Origin: Desulfobacter sp.
GTDB lineage: Bacteria; Desulfobacterota; Desulfobacteria; Desulfobacterales; Desulfobacteraceae
Length of the DNA stretch: 64,000 bases
Direction of reading: 5' to 3'
NCBI GenBank assembly: GCA_028768545.1
Contig: CP054838.1
Coordinates: 985,501-1,049,500, forward strand
A program made the position numbers and the translations under genes. This document shows positions 28,041 to 36,678 of this stretch, in pieces. Every line of letters starts with the position of its first letter. The stretch's first letter is position 1. Below the pieces are notes generated by a model. That model saw nothing but the letters and a program-made list of their open reading frames with translations. It had not been told where the DNA came from and searched no databases.

Positions 28041-28934
28041 TTATTTCATATGGATCATTTTTTGAACGGCGCCCAGGGCCTTGACCCGGATATCTTTGGG
28101 CACAATGATCGTTCCTGTGAGATTTTCCAGGCTGTTTAAAATATCTTTAAGGCTGATTTTTTTCATATCCGTGCACAGCAGCTTTTCTGACACCGGGAAA
28201 AATTGTTTTTTAGGATGGGCCTTGGAAATGGGATGGAGCAGGCCGACTTCAGTGCCGAGGATAAACTGCTCTGCACGGCTCTGTCCTGCAAACCGGATCA
28301 TGCCCGAGGTGGACTGGATGCTGTCGGCCAGCGTCAGAACCTTTGGCGTGCATTCGGGGTGGGCCACAAACAGGGCATGGGGGTGGGCTTTTTTGGCTGC
28401 CATGACCTCTTCCACGGTCAAATCGTTGTGAAAGGGGCAGAACCCTTCCCAGAGATGGACTTTTTTATCCGTATGTGCAGCAGCATATTGTGCCAGGTTC
28501 CTGTCCGGGGTCATCAAGACTTGGTCGGCATCCATGGCATTGACCACCTGGACCACATTGGCCGAGGTGCAGCAGATATCCGAGGCGGCCTTGACTGCGG
28601 CAGACGAGTTGACATAGGTGATCACCGGGATATTGCCCAGCTCCTTTTTCCTGGCGGTCAAAGCCTCTGGGGTGACCATGTCGGCCATGGGGCAGCCGGC
28701 ATCGGGGTTGGGCATGAGCACGGTTTTATCGGGGCAGAGAATGGCCGCGGTTTCGGCCATGAACCTCACCCCGCAGCAGATGATGATTTTGGCATTGGTG
28801 GCTGCCGCACGGATGCTCATTTCCAGACTGTCCCCGCAAAGGTCGGCAATGTCCTGAATCTCTTGGGGCTGGTAGTTATGGGCCAGGATAATGGCATTTT
28901 TTTCCCGGGCCAGCTGTTTGATTTTTGTTTCCAT
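28041..28934 (-). CDS. nadA: quinolinate synthase A
   Basis: From an ATG at 28934 with TAGGA upstream, the protein has 297 residues; a TTG at 28961 is the alternative. NadA joins iminoaspartate and dihydroxyacetone phosphate to make quinolinate for NAD synthesis, using a [4Fe-4S] cluster. The three cluster Cys are likely those in IICCGVRFMAETA, ICCTSANVV and HPECTPKV. The substrate-binding AHNYQPQEIQD and MATPEAL-type segments are also present. It is the last gene of the unit that starts with the acyl-CoA ligase. The length is normal for the short NadA type. Confidence 0.93.
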   Translation of the reverse strand: METKIKQLAREKNAIILAHNYQPQEIQDIADLCGDSLEMSIRAAATNAKIIICCGVRFMAETAAILCPDKTVLMPNPDAGCPMADMVTPEALTARKKELGNIPVITYVNSSAAVKAASDICCTSANVVQVVNAMDADQVLMTPDRNLAQYAAAHTDKKVHLWEGFCPFHNDLTVEEVMAAKKAHPHALFVAHPECTPKVLTLADSIQSTSGMIRFAGQSRAEQFILGTEVGLLHPISKAHPKKQFFPVSEKLLCTDMKKISLKDILNSLENLTGTIIVPKDIRVKALGAVQKMIHMK

Positions 28935-28961
28935 GGTCTGTCCTATTTTTGTGTCAATCAA

Positions 28962-29618
28962 TCAGTTCATTTCAATGATGCTGACCCCCTCTGGAAGGGT
29001 AAAGGAAAAATTATCAGGGTCAGGATCTTCAAAAATAATATGGGTGAAGTAAAACCGGGTGGTATCCCCATAGATGTTTTCAGTGGCCACGATTTGAATC
29101 TGATGGCTTGGCAGATCAATGGTGATGCCAATGGATTTTAAGTCCGGATTTTCCTTTTTGGGGGTGAGAATCAGTTCGGCAAACTTGGGGTCGGTTTTGC
29201 CTAAGGAGATCTTGTAATTGTTCCGGATTCTTGAGATGTCCGACAAAAAAGAGCCCCCTGCACCGGCCTTGAAAAAAGGGGCGGCACTGCCTTGCATGAC
29301 CTGGTTTTCCTCGGGCCGAAAGATCCACAGGGTCGTGCCGTTGGTGATGATTTCATGGACATCCGGGGTGTCGTAGCGCCAGCGCATTTTGCCTGGATGA
29401 CTGAACCAGGCCTTTCCGGTTGCAATCTCTGTGAGGTCCAGTGCCGTAAGCCTTGCCACCTGTTCAAAATCAGCTGAAAAGCTTTTGTTGGCATAGGTTT
29501 TTTCAAGGCCTGTAACCAGGCTCTCTTTTAGATCTTCCGGCAGGGTCTCTGCCTTGACCGGGCTTGTCTGGCCAAGGCCTGCGGCCAAAAGAATCATGAT
29601 CAAAAATCTAAATACCAT
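28962..29618 (-). CDS. lolA: outer-membrane lipoprotein carrier protein, LolA family
   Basis: From an ATG at 29618 with a CGGAG site, the protein has 218 residues. Residues 1-22 form a signal peptide (MVFRFLIMILLAAGLGQTS). The remainder matches LolA: KSFSADFEQVARL, GKAWFSHPGKMRWRY, IITNGTTLWIFRPEENQVM and the C-terminal beta strands. LolA receives lipoproteins from LolCDE and carries them across the periplasm to the outer membrane. It starts 13 bp after the acyl-CoA ligase gene and ends near the nadA start. Sequences in this family vary, so the call rests on motif order. Confidence 0.82.
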   Translation of the reverse strand: MVFRFLIMILLAAGLGQTSPVKAETLPEDLKESLVTGLEKTYANKSFSADFEQVARLTALDLTEIATGKAWFSHPGKMRWRYDTPDVHEIITNGTTLWIFRPEENQVMQGSAAPFFKAGAGGSFLSDISRIRNNYKISLGKTDPKFAELILTPKKENPDLKSIGITIDLPSHQIQIVATENIYGDTTRFYFTHIIFEDPDPDNFSFTLPEGVSIIEMN

Positions 29619-29631
29619 GGTCAATCTCCGG

Positions 29632-31221
29632 TTATTTGAGCAGTTTTTCAAGGTTTTTGCGTTTATCGTCAGCATAGATCCTGCGCAGTTTGGGTTTTTC
29701 AATTTTGCCGGTGGGGTTTCTGGGCACATCACCGAAAAATATCTTTTTGAGCTGCTTGTACCTGGGCAATGTCTGCTGAAAATCGATGATATCCTGTTCA
29801 CACATCATGACATTGGGCTTGATGCTGACAATGCCGGCAGGCAATTCACCCAGCCGTTCGTCAGGCACTCCGATCACGGCAATATCCTTGATTTTTTCAT
29901 GGTTGAGGAAAAAATTTTCAATTTCCACGGGAAAGATATTTTCTCCTCCGTAAATGATCATATCTTTTTTTCGGTCCACCAGCCAGATAAATCCGTCCTT
30001 GTCATACCTTGCAATATCACCTGTGTGGAGCCACCCGTCTTTTATGGCCCCGGCGGTTGCCTCTGGATTTTTATAGTATTCTTTCATCACCCCGGCCCCT
30101 TTGACAATGAGTTCTCCGGATTCACCCCCTGGCAGGGGGTTGCCCTGCTTGTCAATGATCTGGGCTTCCCACCCGTGTCCGGGGATGCCGATGGGGCCGA
30201 TACGGTCAGCATTTTCAATTCCAAGATGGACGCAGCCGGGACCTGATGATTCAGTCAGTCCGTAATTGGTGTCATAGGCCTGGCCTGGAAAGTATTTTTT
30301 CCAGTTTTCAATCAGACTTGGGGGAACGGGCTGGGCCCCTGCATGCATGAGCCGCCACTGGTCAAGACTGTGATCTGCAAGATTGATTTGACCATTTTCA
30401 ACCGCAATGAGGATGTCATGGGCCCAGGGCACTAAAAGCCAGACAATGGTGCATTTTTCTTCGGATATAGCTTCTATGATCCATTGGGGGTTCACCCCGT
30501 TGAGGAGCACGCATTTGCCTCCGACGAGAAAAGAGCCCATCCAATGCATCTTGGCCCCGGTATGATAGAGGGGCGGGATGCACAAAAAAACATCTTCATG
30601 GGTCTGGTTGTGGTGGGCATTTTCCACACGACAGGCATGCATCAGGCTTTCATGGGTGAGCAGGACCGCCTTGGGGGTGCCGGTGGTGCCTGAGGTAAAA
30701 TAGAGGGCTGCCTCGTCCTGGGGACCTAAGGCTACCTCGGGCAAGGTTTTAGGGTCTGAGGTTCGGATAAATGTTTTGTATGGCAACGCCCAGGACGGGC
30801 AGTCTTGTTCAGGGCCTGTAAAGATCCAGAACTCAACATGCCTGTCCAGATCTTCTTTGACCGCCTCAATCCGGTCGATGAATTCAGGGCCGAAAATAAA
30901 GGCCCGGGCTTCTGCGGTCAGGGTGCAGAGCCTGATCTTGTCCGATTCAAACCTGAAGTTCAGGGGCACGGCCCATGCACCGGTATGGAGGATGCCAAAA
31001 TAAATGGGCAGCCAGTCCATGGCATTGGTCATGAGCTGAACCACCTTATCCCCTTTTTTTATCCCGTTTTGGGACAGGGCATTGGCGGTTTGAATGCTTT
31101 GGGAGGCAAACGCTTTCCAGGTGATCTCACTGCGCTGACCCGTGGCCGGTATCCGCTCTACCAGGGCTGTTTTATCCGGGAATTTTTCATGGTTTTGTTC
31201 AAGTATATCCGTGATGATCAT
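29632..31221 (-). CDS. acyl-CoA synthetase, AMP-forming (ANL superfamily)
   Basis: This 529-residue protein has the ANL signatures in order: YFTSGTTGTPKAVLLTHE (P-loop), YDTNYGLTESSG, GWLHTGDIARYDKDG and the hinge region DRKKDMIIYGGENIFPVEIE. The C-terminal catalytic Lys lies in NPTGKIEKPKLR. It activates a carboxylic acid to an acyl-AMP and then to the CoA thioester, likely in the cytoplasm. The acid is not determined by the sequence; medium- or long-chain acids are plausible. It is the first gene of the unit with lolA and nadA. The start ATG is at 31221. Confidence 0.9.
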   Translation of the reverse strand: MIITDILEQNHEKFPDKTALVERIPATGQRSEITWKAFASQSIQTANALSQNGIKKGDKVVQLMTNAMDWLPIYFGILHTGAWAVPLNFRFESDKIRLCTLTAEARAFIFGPEFIDRIEAVKEDLDRHVEFWIFTGPEQDCPSWALPYKTFIRTSDPKTLPEVALGPQDEAALYFTSGTTGTPKAVLLTHESLMHACRVENAHHNQTHEDVFLCIPPLYHTGAKMHWMGSFLVGGKCVLLNGVNPQWIIEAISEEKCTIVWLLVPWAHDILIAVENGQINLADHSLDQWRLMHAGAQPVPPSLIENWKKYFPGQAYDTNYGLTESSGPGCVHLGIENADRIGPIGIPGHGWEAQIIDKQGNPLPGGESGELIVKGAGVMKEYYKNPEATAGAIKDGWLHTGDIARYDKDGFIWLVDRKKDMIIYGGENIFPVEIENFFLNHEKIKDIAVIGVPDERLGELPAGIVSIKPNVMMCEQDIIDFQQTLPRYKQLKKIFFGDVPRNPTGKIEKPKLRRIYADDKRKNLEKLLK

Positions 31222-31276
31222 TTATAATCAGGCCCTTATATCAATAGTACAATCTTACGGTGGTATGCCAAATAAA

Positions 31277-31311
31277 AATCCTGCCGGGTCACTATAGACC
31301 ACGGCAGGATT
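31277..31311 (-). terminator. rho-independent terminator after dnaK
   Basis: On the reverse strand AATCCTGCCG and CGGCAGGATT form a 10-bp stem followed by TTTATTT. It lies about 50 bp past the dnaK stop. Confidence 0.8.
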
Positions 31312-31358
31312 ATATTCAACACTAAATAGATGCTGAGCCCAAGGGCTCAACCCCGGGT

Positions 31359-33272
31359 TTATTTATCTTTTTTAACCTCTTCAAAGTCGGCATCCACCAC
31401 ATCTTCGTCATCACTGGGAGCGGCATCGGCAGCTTCGGCGCCACCAGCTCCTGGATTGTCCTGGGATGCCTGCTGGTACATGACTTCGGCCAGTTTGTGG
31501 GAGGCCTGGGACAAGGCTTCGATCTTGGCCTTGATCTCATCGAGATTGTCTGAGTCTTTGGCCTGTTTCAGGGCTTCGGCAGCCGCTTCAATCCCTTTTT
31601 TGGTCTCTTCGTCAACTTTGTCCCCGTGTTCTTTCAGGGTTTTTTCAGTCTGGTCCACCAGGGCTTCTGCCTGGTTTTTGGTGTCCACAAGCTCACGTTT
31701 CTGTTTGTCTTCTTCAGCATGCATTTCAGCATCCTTGACCATTTTGTCGATCTCATCGTCGCTCAGGCCGGAAGCCGCCGTAATCTGGATAGACTGTTCT
31801 TTGCCTGTGGCCTTGTCTTTGGCGGCAACATGGACAATACCGTTGGCGTCAATGTCAAAGGAAACCTCGATCTGGGGAACTCCCCGGGGTGCGGGCGGAA
31901 TGTCAGACAGTTCAAATTGTCCCAGGGTCTTATTGTCTGAGGACATTTCCCTTTCACCCTGAAGCACGTGGATGGATACGGCCGGCTGGTTGTCGGCCGC
32001 CGTGGAAAAGACCTGGCTTTTTTTGGTGGGGATGGTGGTGTTTTTGTCAATGAGTTTGGTCATGACGCCGCCCAGGGTTTCAATACCCAGGGAAAGAGGG
32101 GTGACATCCAGCAGCAGGACATCATTGACATCCCCCTGGAGAACACCGGCCTGAACCGCTGCACCCATGGCAACCACCTCATCGGGGTTTACCCCTTTGT
32201 GGGGTTTTTTACCAAATATTTTTTCCACCCGCGCTTGGACTGCCGGCATCCGTGTCATTCCGCCGACCAGAACCACTTCATCCACACCGCCTGCGCCGAG
32301 ATTGGCCTCTTTGATGGCGGTACGGCAAGGCTTTTCCAGATTGTCCAGAAGGTCTGCAACCAGGGATTCAAGCTTGGCCCGGGTCAGTTTGACATCCAGA
32401 TGTTTGGGGCCGGAAGCATCTGCCGTGATAAAGGGCAGGTTGATAGTTGTTTCCGTGGCTGTGGAAAGCTCCATTTTGGCTTTTTCTGCCGCCTCTTTGA
32501 GACGCTGAAGTGCCATTTTATCGGCTCTTACATCAATGCCCTGGTCTTTTTTGAACTCATCTGCCATGAAATCAATGATTCTCAAGTCAAAGTCCTCGCC
32601 CCCGAGATGGGTGTCGCCTGAGGTGGACTTAACTTCAAATACCCCATCTCCGATTTCAAGGACAGAGACATCAAAGGTTCCTCCGCCAAGGTCAAATACG
32701 GCAATTTTTTCTTCACCTTTTTTATCCAGGCCATAGGCCAGGGATGCGGCTGTGGGTTCATTGATGATCCGTTTGACTTCAAGACCGGCGATTTTACCGG
32801 CATCTTTGGTGGCCTGCCTCTGGCTGTCATTAAAATAGGCGGGTACGGTAATGACCGCCTCTGTAACAGGCTCTCCTAGATAATCCTCAGCCGTTTTTTT
32901 GATGTTGGCCAGGATAAAGGAAGAAATTTCAGCCGGGCTGTGCTGTTTGCCGCGAAGGTTAATTCGGGTATCCCCGTTGCTGGCCCCTTCAATTTTATAG
33001 GGAAGGTTGGGAATATCATCCTGGACTTCCTTTGAGTTGAATTTTCTTCCCACAAGCCGTTTTACGCCGAATACGGTATTTTCAGGATTGGTGACAGCCT
33101 GACGTTTGGCAGTCTGGCCCACGATCCGTTCTCCGTTTTCACTGACGGCCACAATGGACGGGGTGGTTCTGCCGCCTTCTGCATTGGTGATGATGGTTGC
33201 CTCACCGCCGGTCTCCATGACTGCAACGCATGAGTTGGTTGTTCCTAAGTCGATTCCAATAATTTTACCCAT
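31359..33272 (-). CDS. dnaK: chaperone DnaK (Hsp70)
   Basis: This 637-residue protein matches DnaK in full. It opens with [19 protein letters not shown], has the Hsp70 signatures [16 protein letters not shown] ([16 protein letters not shown]) and [14 protein letters not shown], then a substrate-binding domain and a lid ending [17 protein letters not shown]. It folds and refolds proteins with GrpE and a J protein. grpE lies 21 bp upstream on the same strand, so the two form an operon; no dnaJ is in the window. No CIRCE element is seen upstream. Confidence 0.97.
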   Translation of the reverse strand: MGKIIGIDLGTTNSCVAVMETGGEATIITNAEGGRTTPSIVAVSENGERIVGQTAKRQAVTNPENTVFGVKRLVGRKFNSKEVQDDIPNLPYKIEGASNGDTRINLRGKQHSPAEISSFILANIKKTAEDYLGEPVTEAVITVPAYFNDSQRQATKDAGKIAGLEVKRIINEPTAASLAYGLDKKGEEKIAVFDLGGGTFDVSVLEIGDGVFEVKSTSGDTHLGGEDFDLRIIDFMADEFKKDQGIDVRADKMALQRLKEAAEKAKMELSTATETTINLPFITADASGPKHLDVKLTRAKLESLVADLLDNLEKPCRTAIKEANLGAGGVDEVVLVGGMTRMPAVQARVEKIFGKKPHKGVNPDEVVAMGAAVQAGVLQGDVNDVLLLDVTPLSLGIETLGGVMTKLIDKNTTIPTKKSQVFSTAADNQPAVSIHVLQGEREMSSDNKTLGQFELSDIPPAPRGVPQIEVSFDIDANGIVHVAAKDKATGKEQSIQITAASGLSDDEIDKMVKDAEMHAEEDKQKRELVDTKNQAEALVDQTEKTLKEHGDKVDEETKKGIEAAAEALKQAKDSDNLDEIKAKIEALSQASHKLAEVMYQQASQDNPGAGGAEAADAAPSDDEDVVDADFEEVKKDK

Positions 33273-33293
33273 AACATACCCTCCAAGATATCT

Positions 33294-33896
33294 TTATTTT
33301 TCTGTGTTTTTTTCTGTCTCTTTTTCAACTCTTTTTGAAACAACGACCATGGCCGGTCTGATGAGCCTGTCATGGAGAAGATATCCCTTTTGTAATACAC
33401 TAACCACGGTATTATCGGGAACTTCATCGGTTTCCTGCTGGGTGACGGCCTGGTGGAAGTTGGGATCAAAGGGTTGATCCTGAGCTTCTACAGGGGTCAC
33501 ATTAAAGGTGGCAAAAAGCTTGAGGATTTCCTTGAGCGTCAGCTTTACGCCTTCAAGAAGGCTTGCATCATCAGATTCTTTTTCTGCAGAGGTGATTGCC
33601 CGTTCCAGGTTGTCCACCACAGAGAGAAATTGTTTGAAAACCGTTTCATTGGCAAATTTTTTGAAATCATCGATTTCTCTTTGTTTGCGTTTTTTAAAGT
33701 TTTCAAATTCTGCTGATAGTCTCAGGTTTTTGTCCTTTTCCGAGGCCAGCAATTCCTTTAGCTCTTTAATTCCTTTTGATTTTTTGTCGTTTTTTCCCGT
33801 ATCAGAATTTTTTTGCTCGTTTTCCGTTGAGGCTTTTTTGGGGGAAGAGGCCTTTTTTTCTGTCTCTTTTTGTCTCTTATTTTCTTTGAGTACCAA
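33294..33896 (-). CDS. grpE: nucleotide exchange factor GrpE
   Basis: The protein is 200 residues from a TTG at 33896, which has GGAG nine bases upstream; a TTG at 33911 is the alternative with a poorer site. There is no ATG in the N-terminal half, so a non-ATG start is required. The charged N-terminal tail is followed by a coiled coil (KDKNLRLSAEFENFKKRKQRE) and the GrpE beta domain with NFHQAVTQQ and a C-terminal RPAMVVVSK. GrpE releases ADP from DnaK. It precedes dnaK in one unit. Confidence 0.92.
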   Translation of the reverse strand: MVLKENKRQKETEKKASSPKKASTENEQKNSDTGKNDKKSKGIKELKELLASEKDKNLRLSAEFENFKKRKQREIDDFKKFANETVFKQFLSVVDNLERAITSAEKESDDASLLEGVKLTLKEILKLFATFNVTPVEAQDQPFDPNFHQAVTQQETDEVPDNTVVSVLQKGYLLHDRLIRPAMVVVSKRVEKETEKNTEK

Positions 33897-34024
33897 TTTG
33901 TTTCGCTCCAAAATCCCTAACTATTAAGAGTTTAGTCATTAAATATGATAAATTATGGCTGAAAAATAAGTCTGTTTGAAGCCATGTCAAGATATAAAAA
34001 ATACTAGGGGGATGAATCAAGAAG

Positions 34025-34182
34025 AACCGGCTGTGCCGGTCGGACGGATAATTGCGTGACCGGGATCGATCCACGACACAGAAGGGATCACTTATCGCTG
34101 CTTCCTTCCGGACCTGACGAGGTTCATGGCCGTCTGTTACGAGGCGACCGATCAGAATTATCCGCCCGACCGACACAGCCGG
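34025..34182 (-). ncRNA. ffs: signal recognition particle RNA (4.5S/SRP RNA)
   Basis: On the reverse strand GTCAGGTCCGGAAGGAAGCA, the conserved symmetric loop that binds Ffh, is at about 34097-34118. The two ends pair over more than 20 bases (GCTGTGTCGGTCGGGCGG with its complement near 34029). The total is about 158 nt, longer than the E. coli 4.5S RNA and nearer to a longer bacterial SRP RNA. SRP RNA with Ffh targets nascent membrane proteins to FtsY. No Alu domain is obvious. Ends are set by the terminal stem. Confidence 0.9.
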
Positions 34183-34343
34183 GGAACACAATATATACGT
34201 GTTTTTTAAATTTAATTCAAGTCTAATTTAAAGGGAAGATTTTCATGCAAACACTTAAGAATTTAGTATTTGAACAAAACCAATTTTTGGGATAATATAT
34301 AAAATATCCCATTTCAACAGATGAGCAAACACAGGAGAGTCTA

Positions 34344-34652
34344 ATGAGTGAAATAGTAAATGACGGGGATCAGACCATTATAAAGCCAGGTACAGATGTC
34401 GTTGCCTCAATGGCTGAAACGTTTAAAGGCGAACTACTTTCAGCCATTAACGCCTCCAAAGGGATGGTTGTCATTGACCTTGAGGGTGCGGACATGGTCG
34501 ATTCAGTAGGAATCGGCGTGATTATCGCCTCCCATAATACCCTGAGCCAGGCAGACCGGCAGCTCAAGGTCATCAATGTGACAAAGGATGTTTTTGGTTT
34601 GTTTACCACCATGCGCCTCAATCGTCGTTTTACAGTCCAAGGCGTTGAATAG
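34344..34652 (+). CDS. STAS-domain anti-sigma factor antagonist-like protein
   Basis: This 102-residue protein is a single STAS domain with the core motif MVDSVGIGVI. In SpoIIAA-type antagonists this reads MDSSGLG, and the first Ser is the phosphorylated residue; that Ser is kept here, and the second is Val. Such proteins bind an anti-sigma kinase or a membrane partner. An AGGAGA site precedes the ATG. No cognate kinase or sigma factor gene adjoins, so the partner must be encoded elsewhere. Cytoplasmic; no signal peptide. Confidence 0.85.
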   Translation: MSEIVNDGDQTIIKPGTDVVASMAETFKGELLSAINASKGMVVIDLEGADMVDSVGIGVIIASHNTLSQADRQLKVINVTKDVFGLFTTMRLNRRFTVQGVE

Positions 34653-34661
34653 GCTTTTGTT

Positions 34662-35011
34662 TTGATACTCAGGGCAGTTTTTATATTGGCCGTTATATCT
34701 GCCGTAGGGATTGTCGGCTGTGACAATGAAAAGGATTAGTATTCCGGATTGTCGGGCCTGGTTGCAGAACGGAACGATGCGCGGCAGGCTATTTCTGAAC
34801 AAGGTGTGCTTTCCAAGAAGGCAGCGCCAAAGCAGGGCATGTATCCAGGGGAGGACAAGCCCCGTATTCTGCCTGAAAAAAAATTGATACCACGGTTGTG
34901 TACGAAAAAAAAGTAGAGATTGTGGATTCTCAGTCCAGGCAATCCCTTGTCCATGGGATTGCCTATATGAACAAGAACGGACAGATCGTAAAGATTAAAG
35001 TCAAGCGATAA
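34662..35011 (+). pseudogene. small lipoprotein gene broken by TAG and a frameshift
   Basis: No single long ORF is present, but three pieces join. A hydrophobic leader with a lipobox (AVGIVGC, Cys at the end) is read from a TTG at 34662. The frame meets TAG at 34737-34739, where CAG (Gln) would continue as CDNEKD-Q-YSGLSGLVAERNDARQ. A run of eight A at 34876-34883 then breaks it; nine A would continue into IDTTVVYEKKVEIVDSQSR and end with INGQIVKIKVKR-like text at 35011. The joined product would be about 115 residues, a periplasmic lipoprotein of unknown role. The start codon and the whole reconstruction are tentative. Confidence 0.5.
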
Positions 35012-35075
35012 TTACCCCGGGTCATAATTACCCTAAGCCATTGACCGGTATCATTGATCCGGGTATCCTTGGGGT

Positions 35076-35537
35076 TTATGGGGCCGGAGATGGGTTTCTT
35101 TTTGAACCGTCCGGCAAATGATCCTCAATTGTTTTTGTCGGTTCCTTTATACCCTCGGGCTTGGTTTTCTGGGGTTCTTTTGGGGTCTCCTCCGGTTCTG
35201 GAGAGGCGGCATCCGGTGTTTTTTCAGAGAATGTCTCAAGCTGCTGTTCCAGTTCTTTGATTTTGCTGTTGGCCTTGTAAAGTTTTCCTGCAGCCTCTTC
35301 CTGCAGGTGTTCCAATTCACTTATGGTTTTTTTGCCGGCCTTGATTTTGTTCAGATACCCCTGAATGGTCCGGCTGTACTTCGCTGTTATCTTTTTTTCA
35401 ACCGATTGGGTCAAGGTATGGGTTAAAAGGATATTGATCAGTTCGGCCACAAGGGCGATCACGGTAACATAGAGCATGCCGTCCGCCTGGAGAAAGTAAA
35501 GAATGACAACGATGATGATGGATGTAAAAAAAACCAT
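35076..35537 (-). CDS. membrane-anchored coiled-coil protein of unknown function
   Basis: This 153-residue protein has two hydrophobic segments near the N-terminus (IIIVVILYFL, then GMLYVTVIALVAELINILL), a coiled coil (ISELEHLQEEAAGKLYKANS, then IKELEQQLET) and a Pro/Glu/Lys-rich C-terminal tail. It is likely inner-membrane, with the coil in the cytoplasm or periplasm. I recognise no family. It lies between the broken lipoprotein gene and tRNA-Pro. Confidence 0.6.
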   Translation of the reverse strand: MVFFTSIIIVVILYFLQADGMLYVTVIALVAELINILLTHTLTQSVEKKITAKYSRTIQGYLNKIKAGKKTISELEHLQEEAAGKLYKANSKIKELEQQLETFSEKTPDAASPEPEETPKEPQKTKPEGIKEPTKTIEDHLPDGSKRNPSPAP

Positions 35538-35709
35538 GGCAAGTATCCGTGTTTATTAAATTCCGTAATTCTTTAGTTTAGTGTATTACATCGTCCCTAT
35601 ATAATTTAGGTTATAGGATAGGTTTTTGATTATTGCAAATGGATTTGACGGGAAGTGGTATCCTGAAGTTTAAGGGGTCCACCCTAGAAAGGGGCCTCTT
35701 TGTTCATAA

Positions 35710-35786
<77 letters not shown>

Positions 35787-35840
35787 TTCCATCATAAAAA
35801 CAAAAAAGATTTATATCATTGAGGGTATGAAATATCAAGG

Positions 35841-36536
35841 TCAATTTTGGGTGTTGATAAATTGTCCCTCAATGGCTCGGGCAATGGTCCGGGCATAGGG
35901 CTGTAAAAACTTTTTTTTTGCCTGTTCTGATCTGGGGACCTGGGTCAGGGAAAAAGGTTCAATCATTATGCCGGGCATGAGCGTTCCTTCCAGGGCAATG
36001 ACCGGAGCCTGGCAGACAAGGGTACGGACATGGGTCAATTTTTTGAAATGCCGGGCCGTGTTCTCTGCCATGCGTTTGGAGGCAGATTGGGATTCAAGGG
36101 GCTGGGTCTGCCATTGGTTTGCCTCTGAAGGGATTGCCAGTCCGTAATAAAAGATAAAGGCTTGGCCGGGTTTTTCACGGTGCAGATGAAGGCTGACAAA
36201 AAGATTGGCCCTGTTTTGATTGGCAAAGGCAGCCCTTTGTTCGGGGGATTTTTTTTCGGCAGGGCCGGATTGTTCCGGGGGGCGGGTCAGTCTGATCTGA
36301 AAACCTTCTGACAGCTCTGCTGCAATCATGTCGGCCAGTTCGAGTGTGATCTGGTTTTCTTGAATTCCGGCTCTTGAAATGAGTCCTGTATCCGTTTCAC
36401 CATGACCCGGGTCCAGAGCGATGAGGGTCTGGCGGGTCATGATGGTTGCGGCGGGGGCCGGGGTCCAGGAAACCATGGTTAGGACCAGTATAATGAGGAT
36501 AATCCAGTTTCTTTCTTTGGGCAATTTGCTTGACAC
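35841..36536 (-). CDS. N-acetylmuramoyl-L-alanine amidase (Amidase_3 type)
   Basis: This 231-residue protein has a signal peptide ([19 protein letters not shown]) and an Amidase_3 domain. The zinc ligands are visible: His in [12 protein letters not shown], Glu in [10 protein letters not shown], and His in [12 protein letters not shown]. The domain cleaves the amide bond between MurNAc and the first amino acid of peptidoglycan, in the periplasm. The C-terminal catalytic Glu (IMIEPFSLT) appears present. The gene stands alone between tRNA-Pro and tig, divergent from tig. Confidence 0.85.
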   Translation of the reverse strand: MSSKLPKERNWIILIILVLTMVSWTPAPAATIMTRQTLIALDPGHGETDTGLISRAGIQENQITLELADMIAAELSEGFQIRLTRPPEQSGPAEKKSPEQRAAFANQNRANLFVSLHLHREKPGQAFIFYYGLAIPSEANQWQTQPLESQSASKRMAENTARHFKKLTHVRTLVCQAPVIALEGTLMPGIMIEPFSLTQVPRSEQAKKKFLQPYARTIARAIEGQFINTQN

Positions 36537-36581
36537 CTTTATATAGAAGCGTTATTTTAGTAGACTTTGTGTAAAGTGTTT

Positions 36582-36609
36582 ATGCCATACCATATAATAG
36601 TTATGGCAT
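36582..36609. repeat. inverted repeat in the amidase-tig divergent region
   Basis: ATGCCATA (36582-36589) and TATGGCAT (36602-36609) are a perfect 8-bp inverted repeat with a 12-base loop that contains TATAAT (36593-36598), and a T-rich stretch follows. It may be an operator over a promoter for tig or a transcript hairpin. The -35 box is not convincing. Confidence 0.45.
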
Positions 36610-36678
36610 ATTTTTTTAATTTTTTGAAGCCGTGTTTGTTTAGAACACGAATTTAATTGAAGACAACAGGACAGAATC

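Noticed and set aside
28203..29141. 312-residue open frame opposite nadA and lolA
   Set aside because: It is a shadow of two recognisable genes on the other strand and resembles no family.
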